DNA from: Desulfobacteraceae bacterium
GTDB taxonomy: Bacteria > Desulfobacterota > Desulfobacteria > Desulfobacterales > JAABSP01
Assembly: GCA_011389855.1 (NCBI GenBank)
Contig: JAABTM010000013.1
Coordinates: 1 to 37,636 of the forward strand
Length of the DNA: 37,636 bases
Direction: 5' to 3'
This document shows, piece by piece, positions 9,387 through 18,600 of the stretch. Both the position numbers and the translations under genes were made by a program. Position 1 is the first letter of the stretch. Each line of letters begins with the position of its first letter. The notes under the pieces are model-generated. The model saw nothing but the letters and a program-made list of their open reading frames with translations. It was not told the origin of the DNA and did not search any database.

Positions 9387-10697
9387 ATGGTCGGCGGCGG
9401 ATTCCAGAACGTTTTCAAAATCCCGGAGCTGAAACGCCGGGTTCTTTTCACCGCGGCGCTGCTCTTCGTCTACCGGATCGGGGTTCACGTGCCGACGCCG
9501 GGCATCGACAGCGTGGCCCTGGCCGGGTTTTTCGAGCGGGCCAAGGGCACCCTGCTGGGGCTCTTCGACATGTTCTCCGGCGGCGCCCTGGAGCAGATGT
9601 CGGTGTTTGCGCTGGGCATCATGCCCTATATCAGCGCTTCCATTATCATTCAGTTGCTGACGGTGGTCATCCCCCACCTCGAACGCCTCTCCAAGGAGGG
9701 CGAACAGGGGCGGAAAAAAATCACCCAGTACACCCGCTACGGCACCGTCGTCCTCAGCGTCATCCAGGGGTTCGGCATCAGCTTCGGGCTGGAGACCATG
9801 ACTTCCCCGGGCGGCGCGCCGGTGGTGATCGTTCCCGGGTGGGGGTTTCGGATCATGACCGTCATTACGCTGACGGCCGGCACAGCCTTTATCATGTGGC
9901 TCGGCGAGCAGATCACCGAACGGGGCATCGGCAACGGCATCTCCCTGATCATCTTCGCAGGGATCGTGGCCCAGATGCCGGCGGCCATGGTCAACACCTT
10001 TCGCCTCATGTCCACCGGCGAGATGAGCATTTTCATGGTTATCCTCCTGCTGGTGTTCATGGTGACGGTGGTGGCCGTCATCGTCTTCATCGAGCAGGGA
10101 CAGCGGCGCATTCCGGTCCAGTACGCCAAACGGGTGGTGGGCCGCCGGATGTACGGCGGACAGAGCACCCACCTGCCCCTGAAGATCAATCAGTCCGGCG
10201 TCATTCCGCCGATTTTCGCGTCATCGATCATCATGTTTCCGGCTACGCTGGCCAGCTTTATCAAGGTTCCCTGGATGCAGACGGTGGCCAATTCCATGAG
10301 CCCGGGCAATGTGCTTTATGAACTGCTCTTCGTGGGATTCATCTTCTTTTTCTGTTATTTCTACACCGCGGTCACCTTCAATCCGGTGGACGTGGCGGAG
10401 AACATGAAAAAGCACGGGGGCTATATCCCGGGGATCCGACCTGGGAAACGGACCGCCGACTACATCGACCGGGTTCTGACCAGGATCACGCTGGGGGGGG
10501 CGACCTACGTCTCCATTATCTGTGTGCTGCCGTCGATACTGATGACCAAATTCAACGTCCCCTTCTATTTCGGGGGCACGGCTCTGCTCATCGTGGTCGG
10601 CGTGGCCATCGATACAGTGTCTCAGATGGAATCCCACATGATAACCCGGCACTATGAGGGCTTTTTGAAAAAAGGCAGCGTCAAGGGAAGACGGTAA
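9387..10697 (+). CDS. secY: Protein translocase channel SecY
   Basis: This 436-residue membrane protein starts [13 protein letters not shown] after a short leader and has ten predicted hydrophobic segments. It includes the plug-region text [16 protein letters not shown] and GMFSGG-like [20 protein letters not shown], and the cytoplasmic loop [13 protein letters not shown]. It forms the Sec channel in the inner membrane. I chose the ATG at 9387 because GGTGAGG at 9374-9380 precedes it; a GTG at 9375 would add four residues and overlap rplO. adk and map do not follow. Confidence 0.95.
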   Translation: MVGGGFQNVFKIPELKRRVLFTAALLFVYRIGVHVPTPGIDSVALAGFFERAKGTLLGLFDMFSGGALEQMSVFALGIMPYISASIIIQLLTVVIPHLERLSKEGEQGRKKITQYTRYGTVVLSVIQGFGISFGLETMTSPGGAPVVIVPGWGFRIMTVITLTAGTAFIMWLGEQITERGIGNGISLIIFAGIVAQMPAAMVNTFRLMSTGEMSIFMVILLLVFMVTVVAVIVFIEQGQRRIPVQYAKRVVGRRMYGGQSTHLPLKINQSGVIPPIFASSIIMFPATLASFIKVPWMQTVANSMSPGNVLYELLFVGFIFFFCYFYTAVTFNPVDVAENMKKHGGYIPGIRPGKRTADYIDRVLTRITLGGATYVSIICVLPSILMTKFNVPFYFGGTALLIVVGVAIDTVSQMESHMITRHYEGFLKKGSVKGRR

Positions 10698-10759
10698 AAA
10701 ACGGCGGATGGCCGCCGTGAACGCTATAGAGATAACGGGGCGCAACGGGAGCGGACAAC

Positions 10760-10978
10760 ATGGCGAAAGAGGAACCGATAAAAGTTCAGGGAACGGTGAT
10801 TGAAACCCTTCCCAATGCGATGTTCAAGGTGGAATTGGAAAACAAGCATCAGATACTTGCGCATATTTCCGGCAAGATGCGCATGCACTTCATTAAAATT
10901 CTGCCCGGCGACACCGTCACGGTTGAGCTGTCTCCGTACGACCTTACGCGCGGCCGGATTACGTACAGGGCGAAATAG
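10760..10978 (+). CDS. infA: Translation initiation factor IF-1
   Basis: This 72-residue OB-fold protein begins [20 protein letters not shown], has [20 protein letters not shown], and ends [13 protein letters not shown]. That is the complete IF-1 family pattern at exactly the usual length. IF-1 binds the 30S A site during initiation. It lies between secY and rpmJ, as in many bacteria. Confidence 0.96.
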   Translation: MAKEEPIKVQGTVIETLPNAMFKVELENKHQILAHISGKMRMHFIKILPGDTVTVELSPYDLTRGRITYRAK

Positions 10979-11006
10979 GGGCGAAATTGGGATTGAGGAG
11001 CTTAAG

Positions 11007-11120
11007 ATGAAAGTCAGAGCATCGGTTAAAAAGATGTGCAGCAACTGTAAGGTGATTCGCAGACGAGGGGTGATCCGGATCATTTGCAAAAACAAGCGCC
11101 ATAAGCAGCGCCAGGGATAG
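11007..11120 (+). CDS. rpmJ: 50S ribosomal protein L36, zinc-binding type
   Basis: The 37-residue product starts [20 protein letters not shown] and ends [11 protein letters not shown]. The zinc ligands CxxC, C and H are all present, so this is the C+ form. The ATG at 11007 is preceded by GAGGAG at 10995-11000. It is the smallest 50S protein; its position between infA and rpsM is canonical. Confidence 0.95.
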   Translation: MKVRASVKKMCSNCKVIRRRGVIRIICKNKRHKQRQG

Positions 11121-11131
11121 GAGGGACGACG

Positions 11132-11515
11132 TTGGCACGCATTGCAGGTGTAGATTTACCACGGCAGAAACGGATCGAGATCGGTCTGACCTATATCTAC
11201 GGCATCGGACGATCGACCTCCCGAGAAATCCTGGACCGGCTGGACATCGACCAGGGGGTCAAGACGGACGATCTGAGCAGCGATCAGATCAACGACATCC
11301 GGAAGGCCATCGATAACGACTACAAGGTCGAAGGGGAACTCCGCACGGAGATCTCCATGAACATCAAACGGTTGATGGACCTGGGGTGTTACCGGGGCCT
11401 TCGCCACAGGAAGTCGTTGCCGGTCAACGGCCAGCGGACCTCCACCAACGCCCGGACCCGGAAGGGACCGAGGCGGGCGGCGGTGAAGAAAAAGGGCGGA
11501 GCCAAGAAGAAGTAA
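11132..11515 (+). CDS. rpsM: 30S ribosomal protein S13
   Basis: The 127-residue protein begins [20 protein letters not shown] after the initiator and includes [20 protein letters not shown] near the C-terminus, which contacts P-site tRNA. Start codon is TTG at 11132, preceded by ATAGGAGGGA. The tail is Lys-rich (KKKGGAKKK). Length is typical for bacterial S13. Confidence 0.95.
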   Translation: MARIAGVDLPRQKRIEIGLTYIYGIGRSTSREILDRLDIDQGVKTDDLSSDQINDIRKAIDNDYKVEGELRTEISMNIKRLMDLGCYRGLRHRKSLPVNGQRTSTNARTRKGPRRAAVKKKGGAKKK

Positions 11516-11543
11516 CCCGATATCCATACACAGGATGTGACAG

Positions 11544-11930
11544 ATGCCGAGAAGAACCCGAACGAAGAAAAAAGAGAAGAAAAATATTGCCAGCGGCGTG
11601 GTGCATATTCAATCCACGTTCAACAACACCATTATCACTATCACCGACCCCAACGGCAACATCGTCTCCTGGTCCAGCGCCGGGGTCCAGGGCTTCAAGG
11701 GGTCGCGCAAAAGCACCCCCTTCGCCGCCCAGCTGGCCGCCGAAGATGCGGCCCGCAAAGCCATGGATCACGGAATGAAGAGCGTGGAAGTGTACGTCAA
11801 GGGGCCGGGCGCGGGTCGTGAATCCGCCCTGCGGTCGCTCCAGGCCGCAGGGTTCAACGTGCTGATGATCAAAGACGTCACCCCGATTCCCCATAACGGA
11901 TGCCGCCCGCCGAAACGGCGCAGAGTTTAG
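11544..11930 (+). CDS. rpsK: 30S ribosomal protein S11
   Basis: The 128-residue protein shows [20 protein letters not shown], then [20 protein letters not shown], and ends [14 protein letters not shown], all S11 hallmarks. It lies in the 30S platform facing the E site. Length is standard. An upstream ACAGGATGTGACAG contains AGGA. Confidence 0.96.
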   Translation: MPRRTRTKKKEKKNIASGVVHIQSTFNNTIITITDPNGNIVSWSSAGVQGFKGSRKSTPFAAQLAAEDAARKAMDHGMKSVEVYVKGPGAGRESALRSLQAAGFNVLMIKDVTPIPHNGCRPPKRRRV

Positions 11931-11947
11931 TGTAAGGAGGAAAAGAC

Positions 11948-12577
11948 TTGGCACGATACAGAGGTTCAGTGTGCAGGATATGCCGACGGGAAAACATGAA
12001 GTTGTTTCTGAAGGGAGACCGTTGTTATTCCGATAAATGCGCCTTCGACCGGCGGGGTTATCCGCCGGGACAGCACGGGCAGCGACGCCGGGGCAAAGTG
12101 TCCGACTACGGCATCCAGCTCCGGGAAAAGCAGAAGGTCAAGCGGATGTACGGGCTGGTGGAAAATCAGTTCCGGCTCTTTTTCGAGCGGGCGGAAATGC
12201 AGAAGGGGATCACCGGCGCCAACCTGCTGGTTTCCCTGGAACGCCGCCTCGACAATGTGGCCTACCGGCTCGGGTTCGTCAATTCCCGAAACCAGGGGCG
12301 TCATTTCGTCCGCCACGGCCATTTTACCATCAACGGAAGAAAAGCCAACATCCCGTCCCAGCTTGTGAACATCAACGACGTGATCGAGGTCAAGGAGAAG
12401 AGCCGCAACATCCAGGCCATCCAGGATGCGCTGGAAGCGGTGGTCCGTCGGGGAGTTCCTCCCTGGCTGGAACTGGACAAGGACAACTTCAAGGGCGTCG
12501 TCAGCTCCTTCCCGGCGCGGGAAGACCTGACCATGCCGATGCAAGAAAACCTCATTGTCGAGCTTTACTCCAAGTAG
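11948..12577 (+). CDS. rpsD: 30S ribosomal protein S4, zinc-binding type
   Basis: The 209-residue protein begins [20 protein letters not shown] and carries [19 protein letters not shown]. The four cysteines form the zinc knuckle of C+ S4. The S4 RNA-binding domain follows ([20 protein letters not shown]). S4 nucleates 30S assembly. Start is TTG at 11948 with TAAGGAGG at 11933-11940. In E. coli S4 represses the alpha operon; not tested here. Confidence 0.96.
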   Translation: MARYRGSVCRICRRENMKLFLKGDRCYSDKCAFDRRGYPPGQHGQRRRGKVSDYGIQLREKQKVKRMYGLVENQFRLFFERAEMQKGITGANLLVSLERRLDNVAYRLGFVNSRNQGRHFVRHGHFTINGRKANIPSQLVNINDVIEVKEKSRNIQAIQDALEAVVRRGVPPWLELDKDNFKGVVSSFPAREDLTMPMQENLIVELYSK

Positions 12578-12632
12578 AAAGGCATATTCCTGATTTCAGG
12601 GATCATGCTGCAACACCATTCGGAGTGGATAC

Positions 12633-13655
12633 ATGCCATCAAATGAACTGATGTACATGAACTGGCAGAACATCATTCTGCCGGAAAAAGTTCATGTCGA
12701 AGAGAGTACGCCCTCCCATGGAAAGTTCGTCTGCGAGCCTTTTGAACGCGGATTCGGCATTACGATCGGCAACTCCCTGAGGCGGATCATTCTGTCCTCC
12801 CTCTACGGGGCGGCCATCGTCGCGGTAAAGTTCGACACGGTAATGCATGAGTTCAGCGCGGTGCCGGGGGTGTTGGAGGATGTGTCCGAGATCATCCTCA
12901 ACCTCAAGGCGGTCCGACTCAAAACAGGCGATGGCGAACCCAGGACGGTGCGCATCGATGCAAAAGGGCCTGCGGACGTCAAGGCCCGCGACCTCGTAAG
13001 CGAGGACGGGAGGGTGGAAATCCTGAACCCGGAACAGCACATCGCCGCCCTTTCGGATGAAGGGGAACTGAAAATGACCCTGACCGTGAAAGTGGGAAAA
13101 GGGTATTCGCTGTCCGAGGACAACAAGGATCCGGACGCCCCGGTGGGGACCATCCCCATCGACGCCGTCTTTTCTCCCATCAAGCGGGTGAACTATAACG
13201 TGGGAAACGCCCGTGTAGGGCAGATGACCGACTATGACAAACTGACCCTGGAGGTCTGGACCGACGGCAGCGTCATGCCGGAAGATGCGGTGGCTTACGC
13301 AGCGAAGATTTTGAAAGAGCAGATGAACATCTTCATCAATTTCGATGAGGATCAGGAACCGGAGCCGGAAAAAGGGGATGAAGAGGATGAACAACCCTCC
13401 TTCAACGAAAACCTCTACCGGAGCGTCGAAGAGCTGGAACTTTCGGTCCGGAGCGCCAACTGTTTGAAAAACGCTGATATTAATAAAATCTATCAACTGG
13501 TGAGCAAATCCGAGTCCGAAATGCTCAAAACCAAGAATTTCGGGCGAAAATCCCTGAACGAGATCAAGGAAGTGCTCAGCGAAATGGGGCTGTCGCTGGG
13601 CATGAAGCTTGACGGATTCGCACCGCCGGAAGACGATACCGAAGAAGGAGAATAG
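12633..13655 (+). CDS. rpoA: DNA-directed RNA polymerase alpha subunit
   Basis: The 340-residue protein has the alpha-NTD with [20 protein letters not shown] and the dimerisation/assembly core, then an acidic linker ([19 protein letters not shown]), then the alpha-CTD containing [20 protein letters not shown] and [13 protein letters not shown]. The ATG at 12633 has GGAG at 12622-12625; in-frame ATGs at 12651 and 12657 would trim the N-terminus to the commonest family start. The linker is more acidic than usual. Confidence 0.96.
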   Translation: MPSNELMYMNWQNIILPEKVHVEESTPSHGKFVCEPFERGFGITIGNSLRRIILSSLYGAAIVAVKFDTVMHEFSAVPGVLEDVSEIILNLKAVRLKTGDGEPRTVRIDAKGPADVKARDLVSEDGRVEILNPEQHIAALSDEGELKMTLTVKVGKGYSLSEDNKDPDAPVGTIPIDAVFSPIKRVNYNVGNARVGQMTDYDKLTLEVWTDGSVMPEDAVAYAAKILKEQMNIFINFDEDQEPEPEKGDEEDEQPSFNENLYRSVEELELSVRSANCLKNADINKIYQLVSKSESEMLKTKNFGRKSLNEIKEVLSEMGLSLGMKLDGFAPPEDDTEEGE

Positions 13656-13664
13656 GAGCGCGCC

Positions 13665-14117
13665 ATGAGACATCGCAAAGCCGGTGCAAAACTGGGACGG
13701 AGCAGCAGCCACAGGAAGGCCATGTTTCGCAACATGGTCACATCCCTTTTCAAATACGACCGAATTCGAACCACGGACGTCAAAGCCAAGGAACTCCGGG
13801 GATGGGTCGATCATCTGGTCACCCTCGCCAAGCGGGGCGATCTGCACGCCCGGCGGCAGGCGCTGTCCATCATGAGGGAAAAGGCGGTGGTCCACAAGCT
13901 TTTCGAGGAGGCCCCCAGCCGGTTCGGCGATATTTCCGGCGGCTACACCCGGATCATCAAGGAGGGCATCCGAAAAGGGGATTCGGCCCCGCTGTCCATC
14001 ATCGAACTGGTGGCGGCCGATAAGAAGAAAGACCGTAAGCCGGAAAAGAAAAAGGCTGCGGCGGCGGCGCCGGCCAAGCCCCCAGCCGCCGGAGAAGAGA
14101 CGGAGAGCAACGCCTAA
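13665..14117 (+). CDS. rplQ: 50S ribosomal protein L17
   Basis: The L17 core of about 120 residues starts [20 protein letters not shown] and includes [10 protein letters not shown]-like [20 protein letters not shown]. It is followed by a charged, Ala/Pro-rich extension of about 30 residues ([20 protein letters not shown]) absent from E. coli L17 and presumably disordered. It is the last gene of the superoperon; an intrinsic terminator follows 50 bases later. Confidence 0.95.
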   Translation: MRHRKAGAKLGRSSSHRKAMFRNMVTSLFKYDRIRTTDVKAKELRGWVDHLVTLAKRGDLHARRQALSIMREKAVVHKLFEEAPSRFGDISGGYTRIIKEGIRKGDSAPLSIIELVAADKKKDRKPEKKKAAAAAPAKPPAAGEETESNA

Positions 14118-14166
14118 ACGACAGCTTTCCCCAGCGCTTCGACCGGCGCTCCCATACGGCGTACCC

Positions 14167-14199
14167 AAGCCCCGTCCACATCGGATGGGGCTTTTTTTT
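14167..14199 (+). terminator. Intrinsic terminator of the ribosomal superoperon
   Basis: AAGCCCCGTCC (14167-14177) pairs with GGATGGGGCTT (14183-14193) around ACATC, with one G-U pair, and the stem runs into eight consecutive T (14192-14199). This is a textbook Rho-independent terminator. It ends only 24 bases before the dapB ATG. Confidence 0.9.
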
Positions 14200-14223
14200 A
14201 TCCCAAAAACAAGGAGACGAAAC

Positions 14224-15048
14224 ATGACGCCCATCGCCCTCATGGTCAACGGCATCCCCGGCAGCATGGCCCTGCAGGTGGCCCGGCGGGCCCTCGAAGA
14301 TGACCGGTTCGCACTGATTCCCTATTCGCTTACCGGACCGGAGATATCCGAGGATCGGTACCGTTTGGCGGATCGCGACATCCAGTTGATCCGGCCCGAT
14401 GAACGGGCGTCGCGCCTGCCGGACATCGCCGCCCGGCCGGTGATCGCCGTCGATTACACCCATCCCTCGGCGGTGAACGACAATGCGCGGTTTTACCGCG
14501 ACCATGACATCCCTTTTGTCATGGGCACCACCGGCGGCGACCGGCGAGAGCTGACGGAGACCGTTCAACGCGCCGCCATCCCGGCCGTGATCGCTCCCAA
14601 CATGGCCAAGCAGATCGTGGGCTTCCAGGCCATGATGGAATGGGCCTCGGAGACCTTTCCAGGACTGTTCGGCGGGTATTCGCTGAAAATCGAGGAAAGC
14701 CACCAGAAGGGCAAGGCGGACACCAGCGGCACCGCCAAGGCCATGGTCGGCTATTTCAACGACCTGGGGGTCCCTTTCTCAGCCGACGAGATCGTCCAGG
14801 TCCGGGATCCGGAAGTCCAGCGGCGGGAGTGGGCCATCCCCGAGACCCATCTGGGCGGGCACGGGTGGCACACCTACACCCTGACCTCGCCGGATGAGAC
14901 GGTGCGGTTCACCTTTTCCCACAACGTCAACGGCCGGGATGTCTACGCCAAAGGCACCCTGGACGCGGCGGCCTATCTGGCGGAGAAGGTTGCCAAGGGC
15001 GAGAAAGGGCGGGTTTTCAGCATGATCGATGTGCTTCGGGGGGTTTGA
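14224..15048 (+). CDS. dapB: 4-hydroxy-tetrahydrodipicolinate reductase, plant-type
   Basis: The 274-residue protein has an N-terminal nucleotide-binding stretch (ALMVNGIPGSMALQVARRAL), a central GTTGGDRREL, and the substrate site ESHQKGKADTSGTAKAM. This matches the K-x-x-SGT motif of DapB, with His-Gln where classical DapB has His-His, a pattern of the plant-type subgroup. It catalyses an NAD(P)H-dependent step of lysine/diaminopimelate synthesis. I chose the ATG at 14224 because AAGGAG lies at 14211-14216; an upstream in-frame ATG at 14185 falls inside the terminator stem. There is little room for its own promoter. Confidence 0.88.
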   Translation: MTPIALMVNGIPGSMALQVARRALEDDRFALIPYSLTGPEISEDRYRLADRDIQLIRPDERASRLPDIAARPVIAVDYTHPSAVNDNARFYRDHDIPFVMGTTGGDRRELTETVQRAAIPAVIAPNMAKQIVGFQAMMEWASETFPGLFGGYSLKIEESHQKGKADTSGTAKAMVGYFNDLGVPFSADEIVQVRDPEVQRREWAIPETHLGGHGWHTYTLTSPDETVRFTFSHNVNGRDVYAKGTLDAAAYLAEKVAKGEKGRVFSMIDVLRGV

Positions 15049-15060
15049 TGAAGGGGGCGA

Positions 15061-15086
15061 CACGCTAGATTCATGGATCCAGCGTG
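15061..15086. terminator. Possible bidirectional terminator between convergent genes
   Basis: CACGCT (15061-15066) pairs with AGCGTG (15081-15086); inside, GATT can pair with GATC around CATG, after an A-C mismatch. The stem lies between the convergent dapB and cytochrome genes. There is no U-run on either strand, so a terminator role is only suggested by position. Confidence 0.35.
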
Positions 15087-15096
15087 CCGGAATGGA

Positions 15097-17151
15097 TTAT
15101 TGGTTCAGCTGCTCATAGAAAGCAGCGATGGGTTGGTAGGGTCCCAATTGGTGCTGGACCTGTGGAAAATCATCCGCATAGGGCGGGTAGGGCGAATCGA
15201 TCGGTTTGGTGGTCAGATCCGGATAATCGGTCTTCAGGAATTCCGGGTCCATCTTGGGTCGGACATCCTCCCCGAAGAACAGATAATATCCCGCCACATC
15301 ATAAGCCTGCTCGTCGCTGAGGAAGGGATCATTCCAGACAGTCCCCATCGGCATGTTGGCTTTCATGAATTCCGCCGAGGTGAGCAACCGGTGCATCCCG
15401 GCGCCGTTGTTGAAGGGCTTGACATCCATATTTTCCCATAGCGATGGAACGGTCATGGCGCCCTCCGGTTCCCAAGGCGCGCTGTAACCGGCGTGTTCGG
15501 GCCAATCCGGCGTGCCGTGGCAGCCCTGACAGTAGGTCCGGTAGTTTTCCGCGCCCCCGGCCAAGTCGGCCCGCCGCGACGGGTTGCGCAGCGTGATCCG
15601 ACCGACGCCGTGCAGCTCTTCCGGAGTATCCTCCGGAGTCATCCAGTTAAAAAAGGCCACTATGGCCCGCATCTCCTCACTGTCGACGGGCAGGGGCTCG
15701 CCGTTCATGCTCCGTTGCATGCAGCCGTTGATCCGGTCCTCCAGGCTTGCCATGGCCGCTGCTCGATTCCGGTACTGGGGATAGCGATTCGCCACGCCAA
15801 GCCAAGTGAGCCCAAAGGGCTTGGCGCCGGCTTCCTGATGACAGTTGCTGCAAGCCAGGTTGTTGCCGGCATACCGCATCTTCTCATCTTCGGCCGCCGG
15901 GCCGATCAGGCTTGCGGTGCGGGTCAGGAGTTCATACCCGTAGCGGATATCGCCATCGGGCATTTCATCCATGTTCGGCGGCTGCCACCAGCCAATTTTC
16001 TGGGCGGCTTCCGGGGGCGGCGTCGCCGTGGTCCGTTCGATATCGGACAGTGACACCAGGAAGCGGAGCAGGGCGTGAACTTGATCCCGGGTCAGGGTTT
16101 TGTCCAGCTGAAGCCGCGACATCAGGTCCACCGCTTCACCCAAGGTCCGGACCCGGCCGTTATGGTAATAGGGGGAGGTCAACACCACTTCACGGAGGGA
16201 GGGAACCTTGAAGAAAAACCGGTCGGCCGGATCACCGGTCACTTTAAATCGGCCGTAGTCGATGGTCTCCTCGACTTCCCCGGTGGCGGGATCGAATTCT
16301 TCGGGATAGGGATAATCGCCGAAGATTCCGACCTTCTGGTAAAACTGTCCGCCCAGGACCGGCCCGTTATGGCACTGCACACATCCGGCGTCGATGAAGA
16401 GGGTCAGCCCCTCTTTCTGAGCGTTGGATAAGGCGGATTCCTCGCCGGCCAGGTACTGGTCGAATCGGTTCCGGGTAATCAGGGTCCGTTCAAAGGCCGC
16501 GATGGCTTCTCCCACATTGTCGTAATTGACGGCGGAATCAACCTCCGGAAACGCGGCTGCAAATGCATCCGGATATCCTTCCAGGGTCCGCAGTCGTTCC
16601 AGAACATCCTGCTCATCGGGCATTCCCATTTCGATGGGATTCAGGATTGGTCCTCCGGCCTGTGCCTTCAGATCGGCTGCCCGTCCGTCCCAGAACTGGC
16701 GGAAGTGGAATCCGGCGTTGAGGGTGGTGGGAGAATTTCGGGGTCCGAAATCGTTTTTTGAACCGGGCGACGTGATGCGGTTGTCGGCGCCGGCGGCATT
16801 CCGATCAATGGGGTGACAGGTATTGCAGGACTGATCTTTGTTGATGGAGATCCCCTGCTCGAAGTAGAGGCGCTCACCCAATGCGACCTTGGCGGGTGTA
16901 TCCGACAGTGCCCCGGGCATCTGGGAAGGCAGTTCTCCGAAAAGCACTTGACTCCGGGCCATCAGAGTGCTTGGCTCCTGGGGCGCCGGGGCGGCAGGCT
17001 CCTCCACGGGCGGGCCTTCGGACAGATCGCCGCCGTCGTCATAATCATCGTCGTCGTCATTGTCGCATCCCAAGACCAGCAAACACATCGGCAGCAGGCA
17101 CAGAACCGACAGTTTGAGCCAAAATGACCGTCTCAAAAACAGAAGTTTCAT
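15097..17151 (-). CDS. Tetrahaem lipoprotein: MauG/CcpA-like peroxidase fused to a TsdA-like dihaem domain
   Basis: This 684-residue protein has a lipoprotein signal (LLVLGC, Cys29, followed by an Asp-rich stretch). Residues about 65-375 form a dihaem peroxidase domain with CNTCH (109-113), WDGRAADL, NPIEMGM and CVQCH (257-261). Residues about 400-640 have CSNCH (434-438), then YPQYRNR and LEDRINGCMQRSMNG, conserved in TsdA-type thiosulfate dehydrogenases, and CQGCH (541-545). I expect electron transfer in the periplasm, anchored to a membrane. Start at 17151 is supported by AAAGGAGAGGAT directly upstream; an ORF extension to 17220 is not needed. Peroxidase or thiosulfate oxidation is inferred from family resemblance; the true substrate is unknown. 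Confidence 0.85.
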   Translation of the reverse strand: MKLLFLRRSFWLKLSVLCLLPMCLLVLGCDNDDDDDYDDGGDLSEGPPVEEPAAPAPQEPSTLMARSQVLFGELPSQMPGALSDTPAKVALGERLYFEQGISINKDQSCNTCHPIDRNAAGADNRITSPGSKNDFGPRNSPTTLNAGFHFRQFWDGRAADLKAQAGGPILNPIEMGMPDEQDVLERLRTLEGYPDAFAAAFPEVDSAVNYDNVGEAIAAFERTLITRNRFDQYLAGEESALSNAQKEGLTLFIDAGCVQCHNGPVLGGQFYQKVGIFGDYPYPEEFDPATGEVEETIDYGRFKVTGDPADRFFFKVPSLREVVLTSPYYHNGRVRTLGEAVDLMSRLQLDKTLTRDQVHALLRFLVSLSDIERTTATPPPEAAQKIGWWQPPNMDEMPDGDIRYGYELLTRTASLIGPAAEDEKMRYAGNNLACSNCHQEAGAKPFGLTWLGVANRYPQYRNRAAAMASLEDRINGCMQRSMNGEPLPVDSEEMRAIVAFFNWMTPEDTPEELHGVGRITLRNPSRRADLAGGAENYRTYCQGCHGTPDWPEHAGYSAPWEPEGAMTVPSLWENMDVKPFNNGAGMHRLLTSAEFMKANMPMGTVWNDPFLSDEQAYDVAGYYLFFGEDVRPKMDPEFLKTDYPDLTTKPIDSPYPPYADDFPQVQHQLGPYQPIAAFYEQLNQ

Positions 17152-17450
17152 ATCCTCTCCTTTAAGATTTAGATCGTTTAATTGACGCCTCACATCCCTG
17201 ATTCCGTTGAACCGCATCACCCCCTCTCGCCTGTATCGGTTGAAAATGAATTATTCCCATATTTCTTGTATACATCGGGCAGGAAGGGGGGGCTATGGGG
17301 TATATCTATTATAATCTACGCTGAAAGGGTGTAGATCGGGCAAGAAAAGGTGAGGCGGGAATGCAGGGGGCCGGAGCCCCCGGTTTGATCGGCTGAGCCT
17401 GGAGGGCCTTTTCAGGGGACACCGCCACGATGGAAGACGGCGTTACGGGA
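17152..17450. other. Gene-free stretch upstream of the cytochrome gene
   Basis: No convincing gene is seen. It should hold the promoter of the minus-strand cytochrome gene and the end of the 63-aa gene's transcript. An AT-rich patch with TATAAT on both strands lies around 17308-17316, and a weak hairpin pairs ATCTAC (17314-17319) with GTAGAT (17331-17336). No good -35 box was found, so I do not call a promoter. Confidence 0.5.
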
Positions 17451-17642
17451 TTATTTTTCGGCGTCGGAGGAGGTGTCCGGCGGTGGGGTATTTTGGGGAC
17501 CGGCGACGGTCTCTTCAACGGCGTTGTAAATGGTCTTGAACGCCTCGGGAAAAGCGGTGGGCGATATCCGCCCCACCTCGATGAACTTGACGATGATTTC
17601 TTTGGACGTTCTCAGAATTTGTTCTTCAACGGAGGATGCCAT
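17451..17642 (-). CDS. Small conserved-looking protein, possibly MucR N-terminus-like
   Basis: The 63-residue product begins MASSVEEQILRTSKEIIVKF and continues IEVGRISPTAFPEAFKTIYN, then an acidic, Pro-rich tail. The pattern of two helices with a turn around 'RISPTAFPEAF' resembles the N-terminal part of Ros/MucR regulators, but the zinc finger is absent. AAAGGAAC lies about ten bases ahead of the ATG. It follows map on the same strand after 61 bases, so it may share its transcript. Function is unknown. Confidence 0.6.
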   Translation of the reverse strand: MASSVEEQILRTSKEIIVKFIEVGRISPTAFPEAFKTIYNAVEETVAGPQNTPPPDTSSDAEK

Positions 17643-17703
17643 GGGCCGCGGTGTTCCTTTCTTATCTGGCGGGGATTGGGATTAACGAGAGGTTGAAGCC
17701 GCT

Positions 17704-18600
17704 TCAGTCGTAGGGCGTCATGCTCTCGAAACCGGTTTCGGTGACCAGCACCGTCTGTTCGAACTGGGCCGACAGGGAGCTGTCCCGTGTGACGGCGGTC
17801 CACTTGTCCTTGAGCACCTTGAGATCTTTTTTCCCCAGGTTGATCATAGGTTCGATGGTGAAGACCATCCCCGGCGTCAGCGCCACCCCGTCGCCCCGGC
17901 TGCCGTAATGGGGCACCTGGGGCGCTTCGTGGAAGGCGAACCCGACCCCGTGGCCCACGAATTCCCGGACAATGGAACACCGCTCCGACTCGGCGTACTT
18001 CTGGATTGCCCATCCGATATCGCCGATGGTATTGCCGGGCCGGACGGCGTTCATCCCTACCCGGAGGCTCTCCCGGGCCACCGAAACGATTTTCCGGGCG
18101 TCCGCGCTTGGCGTTCCCACGAAAAACGTCTTGTTGGCGTCGGCGAAATAGCCGTCGAGGACGGAGGTGACGTCCACATTGACAATGTCCCCGTCCTTTA
18201 AAATCCGCTCCCCGGGTATGCCGTGGCAGATCACCTCGTTGACCGAAATGCAGCAGCTTTTGGGGAACCCGCGATAATTGAGGGGCGCCGGCGTGGCCCC
18301 GCGGGCCAGGGTGAACTTATGGATGAGGGTGTCGAGTTCTCCGGTGGCGATGCCCGGTCGAATGGCGGATTCCGCCAGATCCAGGGTTTCCAGCACCAGC
18401 CGGCCGGCTTTTCTGATCGCCTCGATATCCTCGGCCTTCTTGAGCCGGATCTTGTATTTGCTGAAATACTGCGCTTCGACGGACTGCGACTCGGGCTGCT
18501 TCCCCTTGAGGAGACAGCATTTTTTATATTTCCTGCCGCTGCCGCAGAGGCAGGGATCGTTCCGGCCGATTTTGAGTTTCTTTTTGTCCAGATACATCAT
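17704..18600 (-). CDS. map: Methionine aminopeptidase, type I, with N-terminal SEC-C motif
   Basis: The 298-residue protein starts with a SEC-C zinc motif (GRNDPCLCGSGRKYKKCC), then the pita-bread aminopeptidase domain from about residue 50. Metal ligands are visible: the two Asp in VDVTSVLDGYFADANK, His in GHGVG, Glu in TIEPM and Glu in QFEQT. It removes the initiator Met from nascent proteins; SEC-C probably helps ribosome association. In many bacteria map sits between secY and infA; here it is outside the cluster on the opposite strand. The start is M18600 or the adjacent ATG at 18597; neither has a clear ribosome binding site. Confidence 0.93.
   Translation of the reverse strand: MMYLDKKKLKIGRNDPCLCGSGRKYKKCCLLKGKQPESQSVEAQYFSKYKIRLKKAEDIEAIRKAGRLVLETLDLAESAIRPGIATGELDTLIHKFTLARGATPAPLNYRGFPKSCCISVNEVICHGIPGERILKDGDIVNVDVTSVLDGYFADANKTFFVGTPSADARKIVSVARESLRVGMNAVRPGNTIGDIGWAIQKYAESERCSIVREFVGHGVGFAFHEAPQVPHYGSRGDGVALTPGMVFTIEPMINLGKKDLKVLKDKWTAVTRDSSLSAQFEQTVLVTETGFESMTPYD

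Noticed and set aside
12639-14267. 542-codon minus-strand open frame opposite rpoA and rplQ
   Set aside because: It is antisense to two certain genes and has no ribosome binding site or domain.
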